Below are positions 44,328 through 55,221 of a stretch of DNA of 64,000 bases, piece by piece. A program made the position numbers and the translations under genes. Source of the stretch: Corallium rubrum (lineage: Eukaryota; Cnidaria; Anthozoa; Scleralcyonacea; Coralliidae); NCBI GenBank assembly GCA_964035015.1, contig OZ035998.1:30805529-30869528 (forward strand), given 5' to 3'. The notes beneath the pieces are model-generated. The model was not told the origin of the DNA, did not search any database, and saw nothing but the letters and a program-made list of their open reading frames with translations. Positions within the stretch are counted from its first letter, which is position 1; every line of letters starts with the position of its first letter.

Positions 44328-45091
44328 CAGCCTAGACATAGGCTTTTCCGTTGGCTGAGCTGTGGCCTATGGGACTAGGAACTAAATTCGCTTCATGACG
44401 TAGGCAGAGTTAATGCTCCAGAAAAGCCCAGTAGATTTGCCAAATCCCAGACCACTGTATTTATTCATTTATCTCACAGTTGCAAGTCTTATAACCATTG
44501 GCATCGAGCAACCACTTAAATATCAAATCTATATTTCAGTAATTTCACAACCATAATATTAAGTTAAAATGATGTTTAGCAATTGTCCTCTGATCGATTC
44601 CTATCAACTCCACGCTCTGGATTCGACTATTTATAGACACATGAAAATATGACATCTTTCAAGTGTAAAATACTCCGAGCAAACTATTTCAGAATCATCT
44701 TCAGAGAAACATCAACAGAAAATCATGAAGCATTGGCCATGCATGTGGCGAACGTTTACACCACACTCACGAATTCACCTTCATTTGACATAAAATGCAT
44801 TCGATTCGTTCGGGAAATCAAATAACTTTCACAGAATGGCAGAAATACTCAATTTATATCGTAAATGCTTCAACAATACCTTGAACTTCCATTAACTCGA
44901 CAAAAATATCAATAACTTGAGATTTGGCGCCACCAACTTTGAGAATCTAGAGTGGGGCAGTTTTGGGCAGTTTTGAATTGGGAAATCTACTCGGCCTTCT
45001 ATTTCCCGTTGTCTCTCCCCAGTCCCCTCGGCAATCCCAGCCTCAAATTTATAATTCCTAAATAGGAAATAGAAGGCCTATGTCTAGGCTG
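44328..45091. mobile_element. Possible inverted-repeat element, low confidence
   Basis: CAGCCTAGACATAGG and CCTATGTCTAGGCTG at the ends are exact mirrors. No further arm pairing or coding region was recognised inside. Confidence 0.35.
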
Positions 45092-45208
45092 TGTATATAT
45101 ATGTCACTCGCGAGCGTTACATACGAGAAATACGCCACTGGGTTCCCGGATGTAGGGAAATATGGATTCTATACGAGTGTTTTAGTTGCTAGTAAAATAC
45201 TCTTCTCC

Positions 45209-45213
<5 letters not shown>

Positions 45214-45263
<50 letters not shown>
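45214..45263. repeat. (TA)n array
   Basis: About 50 bp of TA repeats adjoining the LINE fragment. Confidence 0.95.
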
Positions 45264-45266
<3 letters not shown>

Positions 45267-45482
45267 GGATGTCACATCGTGTCCGACGACGACTGTTTGT
45301 GAGGGGAATCGGTCACTTCAACGATTGTAGACACGTGCATGGGCTACAAGCCCTGCTGCAGATCCACATGGTCTTCCACACATTTCACACTGGAAACCAG
45401 TCGGTGCTGCTTGTGTTGGGTCTTTCCTTCTCAGTCTCGCCTGCCGAAGGCGTTCGCTTCTGTTAGACTCGAATGAAACAAC
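45264..45482 (-). pseudogene. LINE ORF end with CCHH-type zinc finger (downstream half)
   Basis: On the minus strand the frame gives VVSFESNRSERLRQARLRRK, then GFQCEMCGRPCGSAAGLVAH and a stop. This is the basic tail and Cys-x2-Cys...His motif that ends many non-LTR ORF2 proteins. It continues the reading frame of 47713..47440 if the Penelope insertion and one copy of the 13-bp duplication are removed. Confidence 0.75.
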
Positions 45483-45495
45483 TCCATCAGATATA

Positions 45496-47426
45496 TATTA
45501 CCAGGGTTAAGTCACGTTGGCCTGAAAAACAGAGAAAAATCTTCTCGACGTTTCGAGCGAAGGCCCTTCGTCAGGAGAAATTAGTAAACAACTCACATGT
45601 GGTCACGCGTATTTATAGCAGAGCTACAATGGGAATCACGTGAACACATGTAAGCCAATAAAAACAAAGTAAACAAATAAATTAATATGTAATTTTAGCC
45701 TGTGTGCAGGTGCTGACCCAATTTGTGGGTCAGGTACCTGCAAATAGGCAAAGAAACAGGTTATAAATTACTATTTAAATCATCAGAAAAAGGTTAAGGA
45801 AAAGGTGTGGAATATGGTGGTGGAGTGAGCTAAATGAAAGAGAATCGCTCATTGAGGCCGTGAGGGTGAATGGTACCAAGTTTGTAAATGAGACGCATTT
45901 CTTGTTTACGACGAGTATCGTTACAACCTGTAATGGGCTGAATGGCACAGATTTTCATGTTGGAAAAGGAGTGGTTGGCACTGTTGAAGTGCCTGGCAAC
46001 AGGTTTGTTTGGCACATTGTATTTGACATCACGAAGGTGTTCAACAAACCTGTCACCTAAACGTCTTCCAGTTTCTCCGATGTAAAGCATGGGACATTGT
46101 GTCGTTCTTAGATATTCTCATCTCCATTAATGGTAATAAGCTGAGCACTTCTGTCTTTTACAAGACCACTGACTCTCATAGCTACCTCCTCTTCTCCTCT
46201 CATCATCCTAAACACACAAAAACTTCCATTCCTTTCTCTCAATTTCTTCGTCTTCGCCGCCTCTGCAGTGAAGATGATGATTTCAATGCCAAATGTTTGG
46301 AAATGAGAAACTTTTTTGTTAATCGCGGTTATCCTTCCCACCTCTTAGACACTGCCTTACACAACGTCTCCAACATTTCCTGTTCAGACACCTTAAGCGA
46401 ACCTTTGGCTACCATTTCTAATGAAAAAGTACCTCTAGTTCTCACTTTTCATCCCTTCAATTTCAAAGTAAGGGACATCATTAGCCGCAATTTCGACCTC
46501 ATTAAAAATGACCCAGAAACATCTTCCATTTTCTCTGAGAAACCCCTAGTATCTTTTCGGCATAGCAAAAACATCCGGGAAAACGTTATTCACAGCTCAC
46601 TGCAGCAAGCCTTGGTATCACATGTTGGCACCAGCTCTTGCTGTCGTGGTAGGTGCAACACCTGTAAATACTTAGACTCCTCAATTTCAATTTCGGCTCC
46701 AAAATGTAGGTTCAACATAACCCACAGTTTCACTTGCACTTCCTCCAACCTCATTTACTGTATCTCTTGCAGTAAATGTCCCATGCTTTACATCGGAGAA
46801 ACTGGAAGACGTTTAGGTGACAGGTTTGTTGAACACCTTCGTGATGTCAAATACAATGTGCCAAACAAACCTGTTGCCAGGCACTTCAACAGTGCCAACC
46901 ACTCCTTTTCCAACATGAAAATCTGTGCCATTCAGCCCATTACAGGTTGTAACGATACTCGTCGTAAACAAGAAATGCGTCTCATTTACAAACTTGGTAC
47001 CATTCACCCTCACGGCCTCAATGAGCGATTCTCTTTCATTTAGCTCACTCCACCACCATATTCCACACCTTTTCCTTAACCTTTTTCTGATGATTTAAAT
47101 AGTAATTTATAACCTGTTTCTTTGCCTATTTGCAGGTACCTGACCCACAAATTGGGTCAGCACCTGCACACAGGCTAAAATTACATATTAATTTATTTGT
47201 TTACTTTGTTTTTATTGGCTTACATGTGTTCACGTGATTCCCATTGTAGCTCTGCTATAAATACGCGTGACCACATGTGAGTTGTTTACTAATTTCTCCT
47301 GACGAAGGGCCTTCGCTCGAAACGTCGAGAAGATTTTTCTCTGTTTTTCAGGCCAACGTGACTTAACCCTGGTAATATTTGGATTTCAACCGTGGCCGAC
47401 GCTGTCCTAGAAGCTTTTAACTGTAG
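45496..47426 (+). mobile_element. Penelope-like element with inverted left arm and 13-bp TSD
   Basis: The right half (about 46100-47426) is a 5'-truncated Penelope-like element in plus orientation: end of reverse transcriptase, GIY-YIG endonuclease, 3' UTR, terminal motif. The left arm (45498-46099) is a reverse complement of 46779-47382. The unit is flanked by identical TCCATCAGATATA copies (45483-45495, 47427-47439), and the host LINE frame is restored across them. Inverted partial copies upstream are a known structural habit of Penelope elements. Confidence 0.9.
46099..47043 (+). CDS. Penelope-like polyprotein fragment: RT C-terminus plus GIY-YIG endonuclease
   Basis: About 314 codons are open to TAG 47041. 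The N-terminal part (SFLDILISINGNKLSTSVFY, then HSYLLFSSHHPKHTKTSIPF and FLRLRRLCSEDDDF) is the end of a Penelope-type reverse transcriptase. A linker with Cys clusters (CCRGRCNTCKY, YCISCSKCPMLY) precedes the GIY-YIG nuclease, visible as YIGETGRRLGDRFVEHLRD and ending in a conserved H...N-type region. The catalytic core of the reverse transcriptase (YxDD) is missing, so the copy cannot move by itself. No ATG starts the frame; it is a truncated body. The left arm of the element carries the GIY-YIG part again on the minus strand (46090..45830). Confidence 0.85.
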   Translation: MSFLDILISINGNKLSTSVFYKTTDSHSYLLFSSHHPKHTKTSIPFSQFLRLRRLCSEDDDFNAKCLEMRNFFVNRGYPSHLLDTALHNVSNISCSDTLSEPLATISNEKVPLVLTFHPFNFKVRDIISRNFDLIKNDPETSSIFSEKPLVSFRHSKNIRENVIHSSLQQALVSHVGTSSCCRGRCNTCKYLDSSISISAPKCRFNITHSFTCTSSNLIYCISCSKCPMLYIGETGRRLGDRFVEHLRDVKYNVPNKPVARHFNSANHSFSNMKICAIQPITGCNDTRRKQEMRLIYKLGTIHPHGLNERFSFI

Positions 47427-47439
47427 TCCATCAGATATA

Positions 47440-47713
47440 ATTTTCCTCCACTTTGGTCGGTCCAATGCTGATTTTTTCCAAGTATTGGTGTCGATGTTAC
47501 AGGATTTGAGCGTAGATTTCAAGCAGTCTTTATAGCGTTTGCGCGGCTTTTTGATATTCGTTTGCCCTCTAGTAGTTCACCAGAAAATATTGCTTTCGGA
47601 ATTTGGTTGTCATTCATCCTTACTAGATGACCAGCCCACTGGAGCTGGCGCTTCTTCAAAAAGCTCTCGATTGACATGCACTTCGCTTTTCCCAAAACTT
47701 CCAGGTTGGACAC
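47440..47713 (-). pseudogene. LINE ORF fragment upstream of the Penelope insertion, frameshifted
   Basis: The minus-strand frame from 47713 reads LKKRQLQWAGHLVRMNDNQI..., a classic C-terminal LINE motif. It then shifts frame near 47530 into KRYKDCLKSTLKSCNIDTNT and KSALDRPKWRK. The host LINE is therefore already inactive and bounded by (TA)n on both sides. Confidence 0.8.
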
Positions 47714-47715
47714 TT

Positions 47716-48455
<740 letters not shown>

Positions 48456-48457
48456 TA

Positions 48458-49078
48458 AGGCCTGTTTAAACGGATCCAACATGTTGGTCCAACATCATCC
48501 AACTATGTTGAATGCAACATGTTGGATTCGTTTGAACACCATGTTGGATAATGTTGCATGATGTTGGACATTGTTGGATCATGTTTGATTCCGTTAAAAC
48601 TTTTCATCCAACATCGTCCAACATGTGACGGAAAACGAGATCATCGACATCGTTTCCGTGGAGATTTAGATAAAAACATTCAAGATGGCGGAATGCGGGA
48701 GTGACGAGAGTTTGTTCGAGAGTTTGACGCAGGAACGTGAGGAACCCCTCGCTAAAACTCCTCTGAATAATAAGAATAAAAATGTCGAGAATTCCGAGGA
48801 AGATGAGATAGCAAAAGCTACTTCAAGTTAAAAAAGAAGACTGGTCTATCAAAGGCAATTAAGTCAAGGAAGTGGACTGACGCGAAAATAGACGAGCTTC
48901 TTGAAATGCTTGAGGAGCGGGTTTGCTTATGGGATGTGTATTGTTAATTATTAATTAATAGCACTTGTGTTGGATGTTGTTGCATCCGTTTGAACATGTT
49001 GGCCAACATTGACCAACAATGGTCCAACATTGTTGGACCAACAATGTTGGACAATGTTGGATCCGTTTAAACAGGCCT
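48458..49078. mobile_element. PIF/Harbinger-like non-autonomous element with TTA duplication
   Basis: Ends AGGCCTGTTTAAACGGATCC and GGATCCGTTTAAACAGGCCT, flanked by TTA (48455-48457) and TTA (49079-49081). The subterminal regions are packed with CCAACATGTTGG-type palindromic words on both sides. A 3-bp TTA target is the Harbinger signature, and the interior holds Myb/MADF-like coding remains, which fits that superfamily. Confidence 0.75.
48685..48947 (+). pseudogene. Frameshifted Myb/SANT- or MADF-like DNA-binding protein fragment
   Basis: ATG 48685 opens an acidic frame (MAECGSDESLFESLTQEREE) to a stop at 48829. In another frame, 48833-48947 encodes KSRKWTDAKIDELLEMLEER followed by VCLWDVY. 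The W-T/S-D...L-L...E-R...LWDV pattern is that of the first helices of MADF/SANT domains, used by Harbinger accessory proteins to bind DNA. Only the first part of the domain remains. Confidence 0.55.
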
Positions 49079-49085
49079 TTAGATA

Positions 49086-49808
49086 GAGCAAAGTGAAAAG
49101 GTGGTTAACTGCCGAGAAAAGTTTTCATAACCAAATACTTAGTGCTGACTTTTCGAGCGGAGCCCTTCATCTGAGTGATGTGAAATGTCAGTATTTCGTT
49201 ATAAAAATTATTATTATATGGCTGGGTTTGATTTCCGATCCGAACGCAAAATGACGCACGCTGATTGGTTCCTGAGAAGTCGGGATTTTACGATATTGAC
49301 CGACCGGTCAATACGCTTTTTTCTCGGCCCTGTAAGTTTTGGCGGGAACATTTCTGAGTTGATTTGAATACAAATAAAAGAGAAATAGGTATCTTTATTC
49401 AAATATTTTGAACAATAAATATGTGTTGGAACATGACTGCTGGTCTTCTTTAAAGCTGTTTATCTAAAAACACGACAAATGAAAGCCGAACTGGTGTAAA
49501 TAAGAAGGCCAAGAAGCGACACGAAAAAGTCAACAGGTAAGGTAAAGTGGTAAATAGCATACTCCGAAAACGAAAACAACGCTCGAAGCTTTAAAATAAA
49601 ATGAACCAATAGCCATGTAATAAATTCCTTATTAACATCGTTTGCTCGGTCTGTACTGGGAAGTATTTGCCCTCGGTTTTATCGCACAAACCTCGCTCTT
49701 TTGTCGCTCGGTCTGTACGAAAACCTCAGGCAAATACTTTCCCGTACAGACCTCGCACTCGGTTAATAAGTCTTTATTCTCGGCAATTTACCACTTTCTC
49801 CCTTTGCT
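49086..49808 (+). mobile_element. Copy 2 of the ~0.7-kb dispersed TIR element (most complete)
   Basis: The left end GAGCAAAGTGAAAAGGTGGT and the right end ACCACTTTCTCCCTTTGCTT are imperfect mirrors of about 35 bp. The body matches 1376-1992 and 61553-62075. An inner pair ATTATATGGCT/AGCCATGTAAT marks a secondary inverted repeat. A hammerhead-like block sits at 49145-49175 on the minus strand. Confidence 0.65.
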
Positions 49809-49821
49809 TTGGGAGTGGACA

Positions 49822-50606
49822 GGTGTCCCAGTAAATTTGCCCTCCCCCCCAAAAAAAATATGTCCCCCTCTTCGGAAATTTGTCTCCCCTCCCTCAGAAT
49901 GATTCCTTACAGGATAATTGATATACGTGTAATGTGGACAACACTTTTTAAAAGTAAAAAATATATATTTCTGCATGATAAATTAAATTGGATAAGAAAC
50001 TCTTTTTTGCTTTCTAAAGAGCGTGTTGGCTCTAATGAAGGGCTCCGCGTGAAACGTCACCATTTTCTTGCTTTGTTATTAATATAATAGTGTAATTTGC
50101 CGTTTTTCAAAAAACGGTATATACGAAAGTATTTATTAAGGAACCGCATGAATTATCCATACAGACATTTTGTACGTGTTTCTTTTCCAGAATATGGTGA
50201 TATGGTTCAGTGTGATCTTTGTGACAACTGGTGCCATCTTCCTTGTCTTAATTTAAGTTCTTTTCCTGAGAATGATCAGGAATGGCTTTGCCATTCATGT
50301 GTTCCACCATCAAAACTTTGTAAAAATGATTAGTTTAGTGACAGTCCAATTAAGCCAAAGTTTTTACTAAATAAATAAGTTTGTATATTGTAGTTTTTAT
50401 AAATATATATTTAGCTGCTATAATTTATCATTCGGAAATATAGATTTTTTTACTTTTAAAAAGTTTTATCTACATTACACGTATATCACTTATCCTGTAG
50501 GGAATCATTCTGAGGGGGGGGGGGGATTTCCAAAAGGGGGCGACGTATTTCCTAGGAAATGTGTCCCGGGGGGAACATATTTTTGGGGAACATTTCCTGT
50601 GACACC
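49822..50606. mobile_element. TIR element carrying a PHD-finger exon
   Basis: GGTGTCCCAGTAAATTT at the left mirrors AACATTTCCTGTGACACC at the right. The arms continue with CAGAATGATTCCTTACAGGA against TCCTGTAGGGAATCATTCTG, and ATACGTGTAATGTGGA against ACATTACACGTAT. Superfamily unknown. Confidence 0.6.
50191..50333 (+). CDS. PHD-finger terminal exon inside a transposon
   Basis: After an excellent acceptor (TTTCTTTTCCAG) the frame reads YGDMVQCDLCDNWCHLPCLN, then EWLCHSC and stops at 50331. The CxxC...WCHxxC...WLCxxC spacing is the second half of a PHD zinc finger, a histone-tail-reading module. The first zinc ligands would come from an upstream exon; none is visible within the element. A-rich 3' sequence with ATAAATAAG follows. 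The exon lies between the inverted repeats 49822 and 50606, so it is probably transposon cargo or the remains of a transposon-encoded protein rather than a host gene. Confidence 0.6.
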
Positions 50607-51080
50607 GGCCTATAGTTGTCACTGAACCGCAGCAGGTTGTCGAAATTGTAACTATAAACTATTTTTTATAAATCAATACAACCTGTAATTTAAGTTCTAC
50701 CGCGCTATAAGTTCTAAAATCCAGCATAACACCATGATAATATCAGAAATTTGAAGTGTATCCTCTGTTATTGATTACTGCTTTGTAGAATTGTAAAGAC
50801 TGTAATCTTACCCGAAGGCTTTAGCCCGAGAGACCGAAAAACAACCGATGTGTTTCAAAGTAAAAAACAACAATGCAAATTAATTGGTCACTGCTAATGA
50901 TGCATGGGTGTAGTTTATATAAGAATGAAATTTTTTATAATTTTCACCTGTTAGCTTTAAAAGTTACTGCTTATATTCAAGGCCATTTTTAGAGCTATAC
51001 AAACGTTCAAAACTTTGTTTCATTAAGACAGAGTAACGTCAAACATAACTGTCATTGATATACAAATCGAAATATACGGT
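50607..51080. other. No recognised feature
   Basis: AT-rich, no coding signal. Confidence 0.4.
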
Positions 51081-51081
51081 A

Positions 51082-51193
51082 AGGTTGGATATAGTTCTGC
51101 CGAAACATGAAAGGTAGATCGTCTAACGTTTCGACTAAAACGGTAGACTTCTACGTTCGCTGTTTCGGTAGTATATCCAACCTACTTACACAG
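51082..51193. repeat. Foldback hairpin
   Basis: GGTTGGATATAGTTCTGCCG mirrors TTCGGTAGTATATCCAACC, and GTCTAACGTTTCG-type words pair near the centre. Confidence 0.65.
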
Positions 51194-51380
51194 CACCCTA
51201 TAATATACACTGATATCACTATTTGTAGCATTGATATAGCATATAATTATATTATACCAACAAGAGAACAAGAGTTGAGGACTGCTCTTGCAAAATGAAC
51301 GCCGGTAGCTACTGTATGCAGAGAAGTTTGTGTCCATGACCCAAAAAGTTACTGTTTTTGACCCAACAGTAACTTTTTAA

Positions 51381-51463
<83 letters not shown>
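51381..51463. repeat. (TA)n array
   Basis: Pure TA repeats. A second TA array lies at 51667-51722. Confidence 0.97.
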
Positions 51464-51464
<1 letters not shown>

Positions 51465-51467
<3 letters not shown>

Positions 51468-51588
51468 AGTTAGAATGTTTTCGTCAGTACTCTGAGTTTC
51501 ACGCGTAGTGCGATCTTCTTCGTTGCCTGAAGATCGCACTACGCCGGCATGAAACTCAGAGTAGTGACGAAAACATTCTAACTCTTTT
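51465..51588. repeat. Foldback hairpin between (TA)n arrays
   Basis: AAGAGTTAGAATGTTTTCGT mirrors ACGAAAACATTCTAACTCTT, and CGTAGTGCGATCTTC mirrors GAAGATCGCACTACG. The tip contains TTGCCTGAAGATC. Confidence 0.85.
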
Positions 51589-51665
51589 ACATATATAATA
51601 CGCTCTACCTCTAATGGTATCGAGCACTCTTGGACCATCCGCCAGCTTTGTATCATCCATGCTCA

Positions 51666-51729
<64 letters not shown>

Positions 51730-51819
51730 TTATTCACACATTCATGTTTAAAAATCAAGCATTTCTTCTACACCGAGGCTTCTCCGTACAGACAGAAATA
51801 TTTAGCTAATTTTCAACCA

Positions 51820-52470
51820 CATTCAACCAAAATTTAATGGATTAGTCGTTCGTCTATGGCCAACCCTTCTACATAGTTTAACGAAAATCGGTGCAATACA
51901 TTTTGAGATATCCTGGCGACAGACAGAAAGACAAACAAACAAACAAACAAACAAACAAACAAACAAACAAACAAACAAACAAACAAACAAACAAACAAAC
52001 AGACAAACAAACAAACAAACAAACAAACAAACAAACAAACAAACAAACAAACAAACAAACAAACAAACAAACAAACAAACAAACAAACAAACAAACAAAC
52101 AAACAAACAAACAAACAAACAAACAAACAAACAAACAAACAAACAAACAAACAAACAAACAAACAAACAAACAAACAAACAAACAAACAAACAAACAAAC
52201 AAACAAACAAACAAACAAACAAACAAACAAACAAACAAACAAACAAACAAACAAACAAACAAACAAACAAACAAACAAACAAACAAACAAACAAACAAAC
52301 AAACAAACAAACAAACAAACAAACAAACAAACAAACAAACAAACAAACAAACAAACAAACAAACAAACAAACAAACAAACAAACAAACAAACAAACAAAC
52401 AAACAAACAAACAAACAAACAAACAAACAAACAAACAAACAAACAAACAAACAAACAAACAGACAGAAAG
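51820..52470 (+). mobile_element. Retroelement 3' end with a ~540-bp (AAAC)n tail
   Basis: The unique part (51820-51925), which includes GAAAATCGGTGCAATACATT and GAGATATCCTGGCGACAGAC, resembles the 3' ends of RTE-like LINEs and their SINEs. The (AAAC)n array then runs with a single interruption (CAGAC near 52001). The poly-QTNK and VCLF frames are artefacts. Confidence 0.7.
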
Positions 52471-52479
52471 AGGTAAAAA

Positions 52480-52912
52480 TGTAACTGGAGGTAATTAGTA
52501 TGCCCGTCTTACCGCACCTTTTATCTTGGCCTGGAATACTCGCGATGCAGCTTTGTTCGCCGGTTGTATCCTTTTTATCTTGTCAGTAAGCTGAAATACT
52601 TCAGCCTTTGACAAAACGTCAAAACCAGCTGCCTAGCACTAGATCGGTACATCTAGAAGCTGTTGTTATTGTGGGAGAACTGTTGTAAAACCAAAAATAA
52701 ATAAATTAGCCAATCAAAACGCTGACATATGATATTCTATATACGATGTGTTGTTTGACTGACATGTCTGCGCAGTGCCTGTACAGTTGAACTTATTGAA
52801 ATGCTAGTAAATTAAAATGCATAGTCAACTAAGTCCGCAAACTCAACTTCAAATATTCTTGTACGTGTACCTGTATTAAAACAGGAAAGACCAGCGTACC
52901 TGCAGGTAGCCT
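52480..52912. other. No recognised feature
   Basis: Unique sequence without a conserved ORF. Confidence 0.4.
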
Positions 52913-53029
52913 GGCTGTGTCACAGCCCTAACTCCGTAAGAGTAAGGTCTGTGAACACTTGGGCGGTCAGTCTTCCGTTGAAAAATCACTACGTTTCTTT
53001 GTTGTGTTTACATTATTCCGGAGTAAGTT

Positions 53030-53450
53030 GCCGTAGCGTAGTCACTAGGGACTTTAAGCAAGCACAACGACTACGACTACGGCAACATGTTTGAACAATA
53101 GAATTTCATGTCATATACAAAGAGCTTTTGCAAATGACGGTCCCAAGAGTAATTTTCATGCCGTCGTGACTCTGTTGACAACGTAGAAAAATCATTTTTA
53201 CGTTGTAAAGACAACGCGGAACCGGAGTCACTACAGAAGCCTTGGAAAGGCTTAACCTTACTCTCGCGAATAACAGATTGAACAAGTGTTTTTCTTCAAG
53301 AGTTTAAGAACAAAACGAGCCTATGCGATTATGTATCTTGAAATTTGGATGTATAAAAACACCACCATTTAATACCACTCTGAAACTTTCCACCGTAGCC
53401 GTAGTCCGTTGTCTGAAGCTTAAAGTCCCTACTACGCTTAGCACTCCGGC
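53030..53450. mobile_element. Inverted-repeat MITE inside the left arm
   Basis: GTAGTCACTAGGGACTTTAAGC (53038) mirrors GCTTAAAGTCCCTACTACGC (53417), with CGACTACGACTACGGCAACA against the CGTAGCCGTAGTCCGTTGTC region. The 100-codon plus ORF has no known domain. Confidence 0.55.
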
Positions 53451-53682
53451 TGCAAATCATTACGCTATGGTAAATTTACCGTACCGTCATAGTGCAAACA
53501 GACGATTTTTTGTTACGGAACGCTCACCCCAATCCGGACCACCACCGTACCGTAATAGTGTAAACGGGGCTTCGATCGAGCGATTGCTTGTTCCTGCCGG
53601 GAGAAGACTAGGGACGATATTATAGAGATAAATATGTTAATTCAACACGATCTCTTACCAAAATTAAGCGTATATCTTAATT

Positions 53683-53756
53683 GTAAAATAGGGCTCGAAT
53701 TAAGACATGGCCTTAATTTTAAAATAGGGCTCCAATTAAGACATGGCCTTAATTTA
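53683..53756. repeat. Two-unit 36-bp tandem repeat
   Basis: AATAGGGCTCGAATTAAGAC and AATAGGGCTCCAATTAAGAC are each followed by ATGGCCTTAATTT. Related TTAAGGATTATCCTTAATT palindromes occur at 53963 and 53993. Confidence 0.75.
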
Positions 53757-54213
53757 TCTGTCCCACAAGCGGGATGTTAAACTTGAACACATAAAGCTAA
53801 AAATCCTAGAGGGGCGTTGTGGTCCGGGTCTGAGAGGTGTGACTTTTGTTCCGGAGGATTGTGATTAGGCTTAGGGCTACCGGGGGGTTGTGGTTAGGTT
53901 TAGGGTTTTCGGGGGGCTGTGGTTAGGGTTGGGGGTATGGGGGAGAGTTTTCATTTAAAATTAAGGATTATCCTTAATTCTAGGCGAGTTGACAATTAAG
54001 GATAATCCTTAATTTTGGATGTGAGGTCGACCTGGTTAATTACTGGAAATAGTTTACACTAAAACTGCCCCCCCCCCCCCTGATTAATGTATTGTCTATA
54101 TTGTATGCGCCTATGCCAGATCAGTACTTGGTCAAGTTATACGATCTTTAGATCTGCCATAGCCAGGCGATCCGCAAACTATCCACTTTGTCCGTAAAGC
54201 TCAGTGTTGTAAT

Positions 54214-54910
54214 CACTGATCTCTAAATAAACTGGATAGACCCTTCCCTATGGCCAGCAGTCAAACATATCGTGGCAGTCGCCGCCATCTTACGTAGTGG
54301 AACATATGACGCACTGCGGCCTTAGAACTTGTTCCCAATCCTAAAGTTGACTGGCATGAGCAATCTTGACGTCAGCACGGTCAGATTAACCGGGGGTAGG
54401 AATATTAAGTACTCTCTGCCGGGGGAGTTGGAAAAGCCGTAAAGCAAACAACAGATACCGGTTCGTTTAGTTTTCACTGTTTAACAACAAATACAGTCAA
54501 AAGATGGCAAGTACATAACATGAGATATTGTTAAGGCATTAAAATTACTATAAAAGATACAATTTAAGACTTGGAATTGAATTCTTCGTATATTTTATAG
54601 TCTGTTTTTCAGTTATATTAATATCGTGAAGTTTCTTCGTTGTCGGCACTGAAAAAAAAATAACGAAATTTAAAGGTTTTATAGCTCAGTAACAGAAACA
54701 AATGCAAGAAATTAGCGTCTTAAACCTTATTAAGTAGTTCTTGTGTCCTTACATTCGTTTAAATTTTTTAAAATAACTCTTTTTGTCTGTTTTCAATCTA
54801 CGAAAGCTATGAACTTTAGTGGCAGCCATCTTGGGTAGTGGTCACGTCATCATACAACTGGCACGCAAAATCCGGCCCAATGGCCCATCCAGTTTATATA
54901 GAGATCAGTG
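54214..54910. mobile_element. hAT-like MITE, CACTGATCTCTA family (copy 3) with perfect 8-bp TSD
   Basis: Ends CACTGATCTCTAAATAAACT and TTTATATAGAGATCAGTG. Flanks GTTGTAAT/GTTGTAAT are identical (54206-54213, 54911-54918). The interior is the inverted relative of 28933-29949 without the 298-bp MITE. Confidence 0.85.
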
Positions 54911-55221
54911 GTTGTAATCTTTACTCGTTCAGCTTTGTTTTGATCTATGTTTAGTTATCTCAGAATGAACTGCGATTTGATAGTCTTTCAATCCCGTGCT
55001 ACTGTTCAACCTTTAACGTTTTCTGACTTTAAATATCGTTTATAGATTGTGTTTTAAAATCGTATCCCTCAACTTTCGACCACCAAACAGTGTCGGATTA
55101 ACCTTCCCAGGGCCGGGGGCAAAAATATTTTAGGGCGGGCCGGACACAAAATGAGAGCCATCGCCGGAGTACGGTGAACTGAAAGCGTAGTAGGTTGATC
55201 GGATCATCGGACGGTTCGCAC

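Noticed and set aside
45269-45466. 65-codon plus-strand ORF
   Set aside because: It is the antisense of the LINE zinc-finger tail, which is the meaningful frame.
51823-52484. VCLF-repeat and QTNK-repeat ORFs of about 200 codons
   Set aside because: Translation of (AAAC)n.
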